Origin: Bin87 sp965208015
GTDB taxonomy: Bacteria > Chloroflexota > Dehalococcoidia > Lucifugimonadales > UBA3495
NCBI GenBank assembly: GCA_965208015.1
Contig: OZ242309.1
Span: 1,550,001 to 1,614,000, forward strand
DNA length: 64,000 bases
Direction: 5' to 3'
Position numbers and translations under genes: made by a program. The notes beneath the pieces are model-generated. The model did no database searches, was not told the origin of the DNA, and saw nothing but the letters and a program-made list of their open reading frames with translations. Below, piece after piece: positions 33,527 through 42,838 of this stretch (position 1 is the first letter of the stretch; every line of letters begins with the position of its first letter).

Positions 33527-34042
33527 TTATCCAACATCAACTGCTGTCATCTCAGGCTCGTCGTCCAGTTCCGGCTCACCGGCATCGGGTGGGGTGACTA
33601 TGTTGACCTCCACGCCTTTGTCCTCGGCCAACTGGCGATATGCCGGGGCAATGGAATAACCGGCAACCGCCGGCATGGTCGGATCGCCAGTCAGTTTTTC
33701 CAGGAGCCGAGCCCGGTCCACGGCGCGCAATACGTCTTGTCCCGTAATACAATCCGATACTTCCACAGCCAGGCGCATCGGTTGTCGAGTTTTTCGGTCC
33801 AGACCGTTTACCACCAAGTCCACCAACACTAATGACTGCCGCTCATCATCGTCTAATTTGCCCGCGTCAACGCCGTCATCGGCGATATCGGCCAGAAGGA
33901 ATTTGTCCATGACACGGATGCGCCTCAGCATATCTCCAAAGTATTCGGCGGCACGATGCCGACACCGTTGCTCAGCTGCGCCGTCAAGCAGCATTGTCAT
34001 CCATAGGTCACGGCGCCGCATCGAGGGTTCGCTATGTTCCAT
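33527..34042 (-). CDS. hypothetical protein, possible PD-(D/E)XK fold
   Basis: A 171-residue soluble protein. The middle part (SLVLVDLVVNGLDRK, MRLAVEVSDCITGQDVLRAV, RARLLEKLTG) has the pattern of a restriction-endonuclease-like core, with an acidic residue on one strand and E-x-S where E-x-K is usual. A helical N-terminus (EYFGDMLRRIRVMDKFLLAD) precedes it. Function is unknown and the fold assignment is by eye. It is on the same strand as trpS, 22 bases beyond its own upstream neighbour. Confidence 0.5.
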   Translation of the reverse strand: MEHSEPSMRRRDLWMTMLLDGAAEQRCRHRAAEYFGDMLRRIRVMDKFLLADIADDGVDAGKLDDDERQSLVLVDLVVNGLDRKTRQPMRLAVEVSDCITGQDVLRAVDRARLLEKLTGDPTMPAVAGYSIAPAYRQLAEDKGVEVNIVTPPDAGEPELDDEPEMTAVDVG

Positions 34043-34064
34043 CAGAATACCTTATCCTGCCGTA

Positions 34065-35081
<1,017 letters not shown>

Positions 35082-35118
35082 GTTTAACTGTCTCCCTATT
35101 AACATTGGGAGCCGGAGG

Positions 35119-35307
35119 CTATTGCACAACGATCACCTTGATCAGCAGGGAAAGCAACAATCCAGCTACCCCGATCCAAAACCAAGACAAGGTCCGCAAC
35201 AGCGCTTTGGGCCAAAATTCTTCGGTGCGCTCAGTCCATTCGTAGCAAACGGATCCGAAAAACCCGATCACCAATATGAACAACACAAAAATAGCGAGCG
35301 AAGCCAT
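35119..35307 (-). CDS. small two-helix membrane protein
   Basis: A 62-residue protein with two hydrophobic segments (ASLAIFVLFILVIGFFGSV and WFWIGVAGLLLSLLIKVIVV) separated by a charged, Trp-containing loop (CYEWTERTEEFWPKAL). Its ATG comes one base after the stop of the 53-residue gene upstream, and trpS follows 37 bases downstream. Function is unknown. The tight spacing ties it to the TrpRS-like fusion gene. Confidence 0.6.
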   Translation of the reverse strand: MASLAIFVLFILVIGFFGSVCYEWTERTEEFWPKALLRTLSWFWIGVAGLLLSLLIKVIVVQ

Positions 35308-35308
35308 C

Positions 35309-35470
35309 CTAATTTTGCTTTTGGCGTCGGGCCACGGCGATGCATGCCATGACCAGACCGCCCACCAAGATCGTTACGCCGATAGTCGCGAATACCATGT
35401 ATTGGTACTCACAGGAGGCAACGGTGTACGGGGGAGTGGTGCAAATGTGGCTGAGGAAAAGTTCCTTCAT
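35309..35470 (-). CDS. tiny single-helix membrane protein coupled to the TrpRS-like fusion
   Basis: A 53-residue gene found by reading the gap. It starts MKELFLSHICTTPPYTVA, has one transmembrane helix (about 25-46, FATIGVTILVGGLVMACIA) and ends VARRQKQN. The ATG overlaps the TGA of the 749-residue gene as ATGA, so translation is coupled. Its own stop is followed one base later by the next small membrane gene. The coupling is the main support for its being real. Confidence 0.6.
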   Translation of the reverse strand: MKELFLSHICTTPPYTVASCEYQYMVFATIGVTILVGGLVMACIAVARRQKQN

Positions 35471-37716
35471 TTTATGTCACCGTCAGCCTCTATCCCGCTT
35501 AGGGTAGCGATTCGGGCGTGCAACCGCTCGGTCAATTCGGCCCGTTGATTACGATATCCTTCAAGATATTCTAGCAGGCCGTCGGCAGCCGCTACCTTGC
35601 ACTCCCCGCACAACAACTCGCCCGCGCGACATCGGGATTGCAGCTCCGCGTACGCCTGCGGATCAGGCGTGGCGTAGAAAGCGTGCAAGCTGGACACCGA
35701 GCAAACCCGCGGATCGGGGTTGCCTCCTTTCTGGCGCTGATCCTCCAGCGTCCCGCGCCCGCCGGTGTACGCCCGGCCGATGCGTCGCCGGATATCCGCC
35801 GGATCGTCGTCATAGGTGATGCGGCCCGGCGGCACCCGGTTGGTCATCACCTCCACCGCTCCCCCGGTCCGGGGATCTTCGTAGGTCGTCAGATTCCGCA
35901 TCGGTCTCAGATACAGCGCCGACGGCTTCAGGAACCCGAACCGTTCGGCCACGTTGCGGGCCATGCGCACGTACACGTCGCCGCCGATGCTGTCAACAAC
36001 CAAAGTGCGACAGGGGCCGCCGGCGTCAGGTTGCTGCACGTGCAGAATGTCGGCCAGCCGCAGCAGCGGCCGGAAGGTGTCGGTCGCGCTGTCCCGCAAA
36101 CGCAGCCCCAGCGCTGAGTTCAAAACGCTCAGCGGGATAGCCTCGCCCAGTTCAAACGCGGTCCTGACAATCGCTGGGCTGTCCTGCTGCAGGTAGGCGT
36201 CGACGCGCTCCAGGTCCAGGCCGCTGCCCCCCATTGCCATCAAGTACTCACGCATCAGCTCGCGGGCTTGGTCAAGGTCGCCAAGTTCGTCGCGGAAACC
36301 GATGGTCGCCTCAGCGCCCATCGCCTGGAAATGCGCCAGCACACTGGCAAAGGATCCGTGGCCCAGGTGCGGCGGCCCGTCGATGGCGACCGTCATCAAA
36401 ACCTTGCAGCGCTGACCATCGGTAAGCGCCTGCATGAAGATGTCGGCATCGCGGCTGCCGACCGTCATCCCGGTCTCCATGTAGGAATGCGGGGTCTCGA
36501 ACCACTCCATGAAGCGGCGGCGCTGCTCCGGGTAAGCCTCGTTCAGCCCGGTGACGCGCAACTCCTTGATCAGTTCGTTCTCGCGGGCCAGCGGCTGGTC
36601 GCCGGTGCGAACCACCAGGGAAGGGATCGCTATGTCGGCCTCGTCAGTGCGGTTCTCCGGCGATTCTGCATCCAATATCTGGCCGTGCAGCCGGCTCAGT
36701 CGCTGGGCGATGTCGTTGAGGGTCCGCTCTTGCGCCTCGCGGGCGTTGGAAAGCAGCAACCGGGCAATGTCTTCTGCCGTCTCCGCGGACAAGCCCAGCT
36801 GACGCGCCCGACGCCGTGCGCCGACGAACAGGTTTTCCTCCACCGCTGGCTTATGGATCGTATCGCTTTCCAGGTACTTTTCCGCGGCCACGTTGCGCGA
36901 CGCCTCGATGCGAGCGTGGGTCAGTTCCAGGATCCGGTCGTGGCTTCCGGAGATGATGGCGCGCTGCCGTCCCCGATACTCTGCGTAAGGCAGTCCTCCG
37001 GTTGGCATTTCGGATCGGACCGCCGCCGGATCTTCGCCGGCCAGCAATCTGCCCACGCCGCTCTCGATCTCCGCCACTTCCACCAGGCGCCGCCAATCCG
37101 ATGGGACCAAATTGGCCGGCTGTTCTTCCAGCCACGCCGACAATTTGGGTATGCGCTGGGAATACATTTCCAACGCCGCCGGCATGGTCAACGTGCCACG
37201 CAAGTGCAGCGCCGGTGTGAGGCACTCGCGGCGGTATTCCGCCAGGTATGTCTCCCGAAAGCGTCCGGGCGGCGGCACGTCTCGCAAGTAATCGGAGTGC
37301 CTTTCAACACTCACCAAGTCCAGCAGCGCAGCGTCCCGCAGCAACCTGCCGTTGTTGTCTTCCCGAAAATCGAGATCAAGTACAGGAGTTTGCGACAACG
37401 CTCCCGCGATAGCCCCGGCTACCGCCGCAATGTAGGGCTCGGGCGCATCCGCTCCACGCAACCACGCCGAGGCCAGCGCAGCGGACGCCTCCACGCGGTT
37501 CGGATCGTCTGGCCTGCCCGCCAGGTGCAGCAGAGCCGCGGTGTTGACCACCGTCGCATCGACATCCAGGTCGCCGGTCTCGATCAGCTCGGCGACCGTC
37601 ACGGCCACACGGCGCGCCACGGGCAACCCCTGCGCATCGGGATGCCCGGCGTACATTCCGGTCAGGGACGCGGCCAGGCGATGCCCGTCTGGGATGTAGG
37701 TATGCGTCGATGTCAT
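35467..37716 (-). CDS. fusion: HD-like, chorismate-mutase-like and TrpRS-like domains
   Basis: A 749-residue protein. Residues about 30-110 resemble an HD-domain helix bundle, but the metal-binding His and Asp are missing (LLHLAG in place of LLHD). Residues 252-331 match AroQ-type chorismate mutase (HDRILELTHARIEASRNVAA, with K280, E294 and Q329), although the Arg before the Glu is lost. Residues about 400-735 match archaeal/eukaryal TrpRS: PPHLGHGSFASVLAHF (HIGH), IGGDVYVRMARNVAERFG and IGRAYTGGRGTLEDQRQKGG, but the KMSKS loop is replaced by NRVPPGRITYDDD. It lies upstream of two coupled membrane genes and canonical trpS. Function is unknown; a non-aminoacylating sensor, ligase or regulator is possible. 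Confidence 0.75.
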   Translation of the reverse strand: MTSTHTYIPDGHRLAASLTGMYAGHPDAQGLPVARRVAVTVAELIETGDLDVDATVVNTAALLHLAGRPDDPNRVEASAALASAWLRGADAPEPYIAAVAGAIAGALSQTPVLDLDFREDNNGRLLRDAALLDLVSVERHSDYLRDVPPPGRFRETYLAEYRRECLTPALHLRGTLTMPAALEMYSQRIPKLSAWLEEQPANLVPSDWRRLVEVAEIESGVGRLLAGEDPAAVRSEMPTGGLPYAEYRGRQRAIISGSHDRILELTHARIEASRNVAAEKYLESDTIHKPAVEENLFVGARRRARQLGLSAETAEDIARLLLSNAREAQERTLNDIAQRLSRLHGQILDAESPENRTDEADIAIPSLVVRTGDQPLARENELIKELRVTGLNEAYPEQRRRFMEWFETPHSYMETGMTVGSRDADIFMQALTDGQRCKVLMTVAIDGPPHLGHGSFASVLAHFQAMGAEATIGFRDELGDLDQARELMREYLMAMGGSGLDLERVDAYLQQDSPAIVRTAFELGEAIPLSVLNSALGLRLRDSATDTFRPLLRLADILHVQQPDAGGPCRTLVVDSIGGDVYVRMARNVAERFGFLKPSALYLRPMRNLTTYEDPRTGGAVEVMTNRVPPGRITYDDDPADIRRRIGRAYTGGRGTLEDQRQKGGNPDPRVCSVSSLHAFYATPDPQAYAELQSRCRAGELLCGECKVAAADGLLEYLEGYRNQRAELTERLHARIATLSGIEADGDIK

Positions 37717-37792
37717 GGCTCGTGCGACCGAAACCGGGGGTGATTAGCCCCATAATACCAGCAATGTCAGCCAGCCAAATCCCGGTACATGC

Positions 37793-37816
37793 AAAAGCCC
37801 GGCGGATGGCCGGGCT
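37793..37816 (-). terminator. intrinsic terminator of the alpha/beta hydrolase gene
   Basis: On the minus strand an 8-bp perfect stem (AGCCCGGC/GCCGGGCT) with a 5-base loop is followed by TTTT, 28 bases after the hydrolase stop. It separates that gene from the TrpRS-like fusion gene. Confidence 0.75.
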
Positions 37817-37843
37817 CTGTAGATCGCTGGGTGACTGGTTCGG

Positions 37844-38533
37844 CTAGGTTGCGTTGTCTCCCAGCTGACGCAGGAAACCCGCGATGGCATCGTTGACTGC
37901 GTCCGGCTGTTCCAGCGTGACGAAATGCCCCGAGTTGGGCACCACCACCACTTCGGCGTTCTTCAACTCCCGACCCAGGTATTCCGCGTAACGGACTGGC
38001 GTCATTATGTCGTCCGCGCCCACGATGACCAGGGACGGCAGGGCGATTTGCTTGACCCGTTCCATAACGTCAAATTTGTCGCAGCACGAGAGGTCGTTGT
38101 GTTCCACCATGGGGCCGGATTGCAGCGCGCGGGCGGCAAGTTGGGGCGCCAATTCGCGGTTGATGGCATCATAGTACGCTGGCGCCTCAGCGCGCCACTG
38201 GGCATCGTCCAGACAGCGGTTCAGGTAGTCGGGGTGCACGCGCAATCGCGCGCCGGTGCCGATCAGCACCAAGCCGGCCAGGTCCTCGGGAAACCGGAGG
38301 GCGTAGTCCAGGGCGATGGCGCCGCCCATGGAGTGACCGAACAGAACGAAGGGTGGATAACCTTTCCCGTGCGCGTAATCCCGCACCCAGTCCACGTATC
38401 CGCCGATGCTGTCCCGGGGTTCGCCATCCGGGTGGCCCGGCAGGTTGACGGCATCCGCGTTGTCAAACCGCCCCGTCTGGTAGTGGTAGGTCAATTCGTT
38501 CTGGCCGGAGCCATGAACCATCACCAGTTGCAT
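37844..38533 (-). CDS. alpha/beta hydrolase
   Basis: A 229-residue hydrolase of the MhpC/esterase type. The oxyanion segment is MVHGSGQNE, the nucleophile elbow is FGHSMGGAI, the acid is in IVGADDIMTP and the His in VPNSGHFVTLEQPD, giving a complete triad. ATG 38533 is chosen because the core strand begins at once (MQLVMVHGSG). It is a single gene with its own terminator. The substrate is not deducible. Confidence 0.8.
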   Translation of the reverse strand: MQLVMVHGSGQNELTYHYQTGRFDNADAVNLPGHPDGEPRDSIGGYVDWVRDYAHGKGYPPFVLFGHSMGGAIALDYALRFPEDLAGLVLIGTGARLRVHPDYLNRCLDDAQWRAEAPAYYDAINRELAPQLAARALQSGPMVEHNDLSCCDKFDVMERVKQIALPSLVIVGADDIMTPVRYAEYLGRELKNAEVVVVPNSGHFVTLEQPDAVNDAIAGFLRQLGDNAT

Positions 38534-38604
38534 ATCAATTATTCCTGTAAATCCGAATGTCGATGACAGCGCGGAGGCTCGGCGCCGACCGCTACCGCAC
38601 ACGT

Positions 38605-39237
38605 TTACTTCCGGGGCGGAGCTGGCGGCGGATCGTCACCGTTAAGCAACTCCGGGTTGGATACGATGCGCCGCTCCAACCAGGCTTGCCACCGGGCCGC
38701 TTCCTCAGTTCGACCTTCAGTTCGTCCCTCAGCCCGACCCTCAGTTCGTCCCTCAGCCCGACCTTCGGTTCGCCCCTCAGCCCGACCCTTCGTCCGGCCC
38801 TCAGCAAGTCCTTCGGCAAGCCCTTCGGCCCGTGCCTCTTCTCGTATTATATTCATGGCTCTTTGCCTGATGGTCTTGAACATCACTGCAACTCCTTTGG
38901 CAAACCAGTCCATCAGCGTGGCCAACCAGGGCAAGCCAGACAGGAAGCTGATTATTCTGATCAAATCAGCCGTAGCTTCTTTGCCCTCTCGCGCTCCCCA
39001 ATAGCTCAACACCAGCGAAGCGAGTGCGATGCCGGCTGCGGTTTCGTCTCCGACCCCAATGCGATCTTGGATGAAGCCGCTGGCTGGAATTTCCCATCCC
39101 TCCGGCCAGACTCCCAACCGGGGCAAGGACAGAGCGATGGTGTATAGCGCCAACAGTAGTATCAGCCATCGCGCGCCTCGTGCAACTGTCCGCAGTGCCA
39201 CTGCTGTTAAGCCGGCCGGGTCACGGCGACTTCCCAT
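38605..39237 (-). CDS. membrane protein with EGR-repeat cytoplasmic tail
   Basis: A 210-residue protein with two or three hydrophobic segments (ARWLILLLALYTIALSL, AAGIALASLVLSYWG, ISFLSGLPWLATLMDWF), then a charged stretch of repeated 4-residue units (GRTEGRAEGRTEGRAEGRTE, about 145-180) encoded by 24-bp tandem repeats, and a Pro-rich end. The repeat should form a long charged helix. A second gene with this plan lies at 51668-52102. Function is unknown. Confidence 0.6.
   Translation of the reverse strand: MGSRRDPAGLTAVALRTVARGARWLILLLALYTIALSLPRLGVWPEGWEIPASGFIQDRIGVGDETAAGIALASLVLSYWGAREGKEATADLIRIISFLSGLPWLATLMDWFAKGVAVMFKTIRQRAMNIIREEARAEGLAEGLAEGRTKGRAEGRTEGRAEGRTEGRAEGRTEGRTEEAARWQAWLERRIVSNPELLNGDDPPPAPPRK
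38717..38788. repeat. 24-bp tandem repeat encoding EGRTEGRA units
   Basis: Three consecutive 24-base units (38717-38740, 38741-38764, 38765-38788), the first two differing by one base, with more degenerate 12-base units on both sides to about 38840. It lies within the minus-strand EGR-repeat gene, and copy number changes would keep the frame. Confidence 0.85.
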
Positions 39238-39272
39238 GCGCTTACCCGCTGCTATTGGGCCTTATCGCTCAG

Positions 39273-42005
39273 TTACAACAACTGTCCTTGGCCGTTTACG
39301 TGAGTGTCCGGGTCATCTTCGCCGTCGTCATCGTCGATGTCGCCATCCGGCGTGTCTTCACCCTTCACTTCGTCTTCGTCGTCCTCGTACTGGCTGTCGG
39401 CCTGAGCGGCGACCTCTTCGGCCTGCTCAAGAGCCGTGCTCGCTGCGCCGTCCTGAACCGCTGGGTCGTCCTGGCTGTAGTCAGTGGCCCGGAAGCAGTA
39501 GATGGACACCACGCTATCGTCTCCGCCGCGCTCTCGCCAGACGATGACGCCCTTGGTTTGCCGAGTGTTTACGACCTTAATCTCGGCCAGGTCGATGCGC
39601 ACCACCTGACCACGCGCCGAGATGATGAACACCTCGTGCCCTTCCTCGTCGTTCATTTCGGCGGAGGTGACGATCTTAGCATCTACCACCGGACCGGTGG
39701 GCTTGTCTCCCTGGTCAACGGCAAAGGTTTTCACGCCCATCCCGCCGCGGTTGGTCTCCCGGTACACGGGCTCGCCCTTGCTGTTGCAGAGTGGCGTCGC
39801 CTTGCCATAGCCCTTCTCGCTGACCACCAGCAAATACTCGTCATCGGAATCGTTGACCACGTCCAGCGCGACCACCCGGTCTTTGCCGCCGAACTCGTCC
39901 TTGAACTTGATGCCGATGACACCCGTGGCATTGCGGTTGCGCTCGGGTATGCTGGTAACAGGGCACAGCAGAGCCTGGCCCTGCTCAGTAACCAGCACGA
40001 TGGACGCGTCGCTGTGCGCCGGACGCACCGCGACCAGCTCGTCGCCGTCCAGCACTTTCATGGCGATGAGCCCGGACTTCCTCAGATTCTGCAACTGGCC
40101 GGGACGCAGCGCGTTCACGCGGCCATTCCTCGTGGCAAAGACGTACAGCCGGTTGTACTCATCCCGGCTTGCCGGCAGCATGGTCTGCACGTGCTCCCCG
40201 GGTTGCAGCGGGATGAGGTTCACCAGCAACGTGCCCCGGGCCGTGCGCCCGGTATCGTTGGGGGTCTCGTAGACGCTCAGCGGGTACACCCGGCCCTTGT
40301 TGGTGAAGAACAGCAGTTGCTCGTGGGTGTTCACGACTGCGATCTGCATGATCGCATCGTCGTCCCGGTTGTTCGCGCCGCGCACCCCCTTGCCGCCGCG
40401 ACGCTGGTTGCGGTAGGTGCTGATGGGCACGCGCTTGATGTAACCGCGCTGGCTCAGGGTGACGACCACGTCCTCCTGCACGATGAACTGTTCGATGGAC
40501 TGCTCTTGCAGTTCCTCGCGGATTATCTCCGTGCGCCGCGGGTCGGCGTGCTTGCGCTTGACCTCGCGGGTTTCCCGCTTGATCTCGGCACGTATCTTTT
40601 GCGGGTTCTGCAGCAGGTCCTCCAGCCGGGATATGGTGGCCAGCAGGTCGTTGTATTCCTCGTCCAGGCGCTGGCGTTCCAGGGCGGCCAACCGGCGCAA
40701 CTGCATGTCGAGAATGGCCTGGGCCTGGATCTCCGACAGGTCGAACTGCTGCACCAGGTTGTTCCGCGCGGTCTCGACGTCCTGGCTGTTGCGGATTGTT
40801 TCGATGATCGCGTCGATGGCGTCGAGGGCTTTGAGCAGGCCCTCTACGATGTGCGCGCGGTCCCGGGCGCGGCCCAGTTGGTACTCGGTCCGCCGTCGGA
40901 TGACGTCTTCACGGTGCGTGACGAAGTGGTTGATGAGATCCTTGAGCGGCAGTTCCTGCGGCTGCCCATCCACCAGCGCCAGCATGATGGCGTTGAAGGA
41001 CGACCGCAGCGCCGTTCGCTTGTACAGGTTGTTCAGGATCACCGTGGGCTGCGCGCTGCGCGCCAGCTCGATCACCACGCGGATGCCCCGCCGGTCCGAC
41101 TCGTCGCGGATCTCGGTAATGCCCACCAGGGTCTTGTCCCGCACCAGGCTGGCGATTTTTTCGACCAGGGTTGCCTTGTTCACCTGGTAGGGCAACTCGC
41201 TGATGATGATCCGCTGCCGGTTGGAGTTGCGGCCCGGCATATCCTCGATCTCAGTGACCGCTTCCATGACGACGCGGCCCCGCCCGGTGGCGTACATATC
41301 GCGCACGCCGGCCACGCCGCGGATCCTGCCGGAGGTGGGAAAGTCGGGCGCGGGGACGATTTCCATCAGTTGGTCGACGTTGCACGTCGGATGGTCGATG
41401 ACGTAGTTGATGGCGTCGCAGATCTCGCCCAGGTTGTGCGGCGGCATGTTGGTCGCCATACCAACAGCGATGCCGGAGGACCCGTTGACCAGCAGGTTGG
41501 GCATTCGCGCGGGCAACACCTGGGGCTCTTTCAGGGAATCGTCGAAGTTGTCGGAAAAATCCACGGTCTGCTGGTCAATGTCCGCCAGCATTTCGTCGGC
41601 GATGGCCGCGAGACGAGCCTCGGTGTAACGCATGGCCGCCGGCGGGTCGCCGTCGATGCTGCCGAAGTTGCCCTGCCCGTCGATCAGCGGCGCCCGCATG
41701 GAGAACAACTGCGCCATGCGCACCAGCGCGTCGTACACCGACCCGTCGCCGTGCGGGTGGAACTTGCCCAGCACTTCGCCCACGATGCGGGCGCTCTTCC
41801 GGTACTGGCTGCCCGGTCTTATCCCCATGTCGTGCATGGCGTAGAGGATCCGGCGCTGCACTGGCTTCAACCCGTCCCGCACGTCCGGCAACGCCCTGGC
41901 CACGATGACCGACATCGCGTAGGACAGATACGACTCGCGCATCTCGTCCTCAATGGGTCGCAGCGTAAATTCTCCGCCGGGCTGCTGTGGAGGCGCGGTA
42001 GTCAT
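39273..42005 (-). CDS. gyrA: DNA gyrase subunit A
   Basis: A 910-residue type II topoisomerase subunit that cuts and rejoins DNA during negative supercoiling. The catalytic Tyr is Tyr127 (AAMRYTEARL), and the GyrA box QRRGGKG begins the C-terminal beta-pinwheel, which distinguishes it from ParC. In the quinolone-determining region the E. coli Ser83 position is Gly (HPHGDGSVYD). The protein ends in a highly acidic tail (EDDEDEVKGEDTPDGDIDDD). ATG 42005 has AAGGAGAG upstream, and an ATG 10 codons earlier is less likely. Confidence 0.95.
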   Translation of the reverse strand: MTTAPPQQPGGEFTLRPIEDEMRESYLSYAMSVIVARALPDVRDGLKPVQRRILYAMHDMGIRPGSQYRKSARIVGEVLGKFHPHGDGSVYDALVRMAQLFSMRAPLIDGQGNFGSIDGDPPAAMRYTEARLAAIADEMLADIDQQTVDFSDNFDDSLKEPQVLPARMPNLLVNGSSGIAVGMATNMPPHNLGEICDAINYVIDHPTCNVDQLMEIVPAPDFPTSGRIRGVAGVRDMYATGRGRVVMEAVTEIEDMPGRNSNRQRIIISELPYQVNKATLVEKIASLVRDKTLVGITEIRDESDRRGIRVVIELARSAQPTVILNNLYKRTALRSSFNAIMLALVDGQPQELPLKDLINHFVTHREDVIRRRTEYQLGRARDRAHIVEGLLKALDAIDAIIETIRNSQDVETARNNLVQQFDLSEIQAQAILDMQLRRLAALERQRLDEEYNDLLATISRLEDLLQNPQKIRAEIKRETREVKRKHADPRRTEIIREELQEQSIEQFIVQEDVVVTLSQRGYIKRVPISTYRNQRRGGKGVRGANNRDDDAIMQIAVVNTHEQLLFFTNKGRVYPLSVYETPNDTGRTARGTLLVNLIPLQPGEHVQTMLPASRDEYNRLYVFATRNGRVNALRPGQLQNLRKSGLIAMKVLDGDELVAVRPAHSDASIVLVTEQGQALLCPVTSIPERNRNATGVIGIKFKDEFGGKDRVVALDVVNDSDDEYLLVVSEKGYGKATPLCNSKGEPVYRETNRGGMGVKTFAVDQGDKPTGPVVDAKIVTSAEMNDEEGHEVFIISARGQVVRIDLAEIKVVNTRQTKGVIVWRERGGDDSVVSIYCFRATDYSQDDPAVQDGAASTALEQAEEVAAQADSQYEDDEDEVKGEDTPDGDIDDDDGEDDPDTHVNGQGQLL

Positions 42006-42033
42006 CGTGTATCTCTCCTTGCTTGCACTCGTC

Positions 42034-42053
42034 ATTCCGGCTTTCGCCGGAAT
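42034..42053. terminator. hairpin between the amidotransferase-like gene and gyrA
   Basis: An 8-bp perfect stem ATTCCGGC/GCCGGAAT with loop TTTC, of the kind seen in common dispersed genomic hairpins. There is no T-run. It may attenuate transcription into gyrA or just be a repeat. Confidence 0.4.
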
Positions 42054-42070
42054 CCGGAAAATTGTTATGG

Positions 42071-42697
42071 CTAACTTATCTTGCCGGTGGCAAAGGCGTC
42101 AGCGCGTTCCACCAACCCCAGGAACAGGTTGTTGAAACTGGCCGGCACTTCGTCGGCGCGCTCCGGCTGAAACTGCACGCCGATTACCCAGCTGTGTTCC
42201 TTGCTCTCCAGGCCCTCTATGATGCCGTCATCCAGCTGATATGCGATGGTCATCAATCGCTCCGCACGCTGCGGCTCGCGTATGCCCCGGCGATGCCGGC
42301 TGTTCACCCGGAACATGCCGGCGCTGCCGATGATCGCGGCCATCTTGGACCCGGGCGAAAGGTAGATCTGATGGCGCAGCGGCTCCGTCGCATCGTTCGT
42401 ATAATGCGCCGGAACTGGCAGGGGGTCGCCTCCCCCGAAGTGCCGGTTCAGCGCGTGCATCCCGTCGCCCGTGGCAAGGACGGGCATGTCCACTTCCAAC
42501 GCGGCTTCCAGCAAGTTGCCGACCAGTCCCGGATCATAGTCCGGCATCAGCAGACCGCCGGCTCCACCCAACGCTTCGCTTGCTGGCATCGCCGGCGCAA
42601 CTGCGCGAACGCTACCGCCGGCCTGTTCGATCGCTCGGACTGAGGGGTTCGGATGATGGCCGTTGCGGGCGTCGGCTATGACGGCGATGGTGGGCAA
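42071..42697 (-). CDS. class I glutamine-amidotransferase-like protein lacking catalytic residues
   Basis: A 208-residue PuuD-like peptidase C26 fold. The nucleophile elbow reads VLATGDGMHALN where active members have G-x-C-R-G-M, so the Cys is replaced by Gly. The C-terminal motif reads VIGVQFQPE where V-Q-W-H-P-E is expected, so the His is Gln. The surrounding fold (VNSRHRRGI, LEVDMPVLATGD) is well kept, which argues for a conserved non-enzymatic role and against random decay. It lies upstream of gyrA on the same strand. Confidence 0.7.
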   Translation of the reverse strand: MPTIAVIADARNGHHPNPSVRAIEQAGGSVRAVAPAMPASEALGGAGGLLMPDYDPGLVGNLLEAALEVDMPVLATGDGMHALNRHFGGGDPLPVPAHYTNDATEPLRHQIYLSPGSKMAAIIGSAGMFRVNSRHRRGIREPQRAERLMTIAYQLDDGIIEGLESKEHSWVIGVQFQPERADEVPASFNNLFLGLVERADAFATGKIS

Positions 42698-42838
42698 AAT
42701 AAGTGATCTTGAACAGGCCAGCGGGTTGTTTAATTATACTAAAAATCGGGCCAACCCGCCCGTTGCGCCGTCATCATCTTTCGCTGAAAACCGCTTTAGT
42801 GCTACCCTGCGCCCCAGAAAAACGGAGGCAGATCGACG

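Noticed and set aside
36268..37743. 491-codon open frame opposite the TrpRS-like fusion gene
   Set aside because: It is an antisense shadow of the 749-residue gene, rich in Arg/His/Gln, with no recognisable motif.
38704..38840. Regularly spaced repeats as a possible CRISPR array
   Set aside because: Units are contiguous without spacers and encode an in-frame EGR repeat, so this is a coding minisatellite.
39180..42074. 964-codon open frame on the plus strand across gyrA
   Set aside because: It is the antisense of gyrA in a GC-rich genome, with His/Arg/Val-rich sequence, no family match and no ribosome-binding site. gyrA is intact on the other strand.
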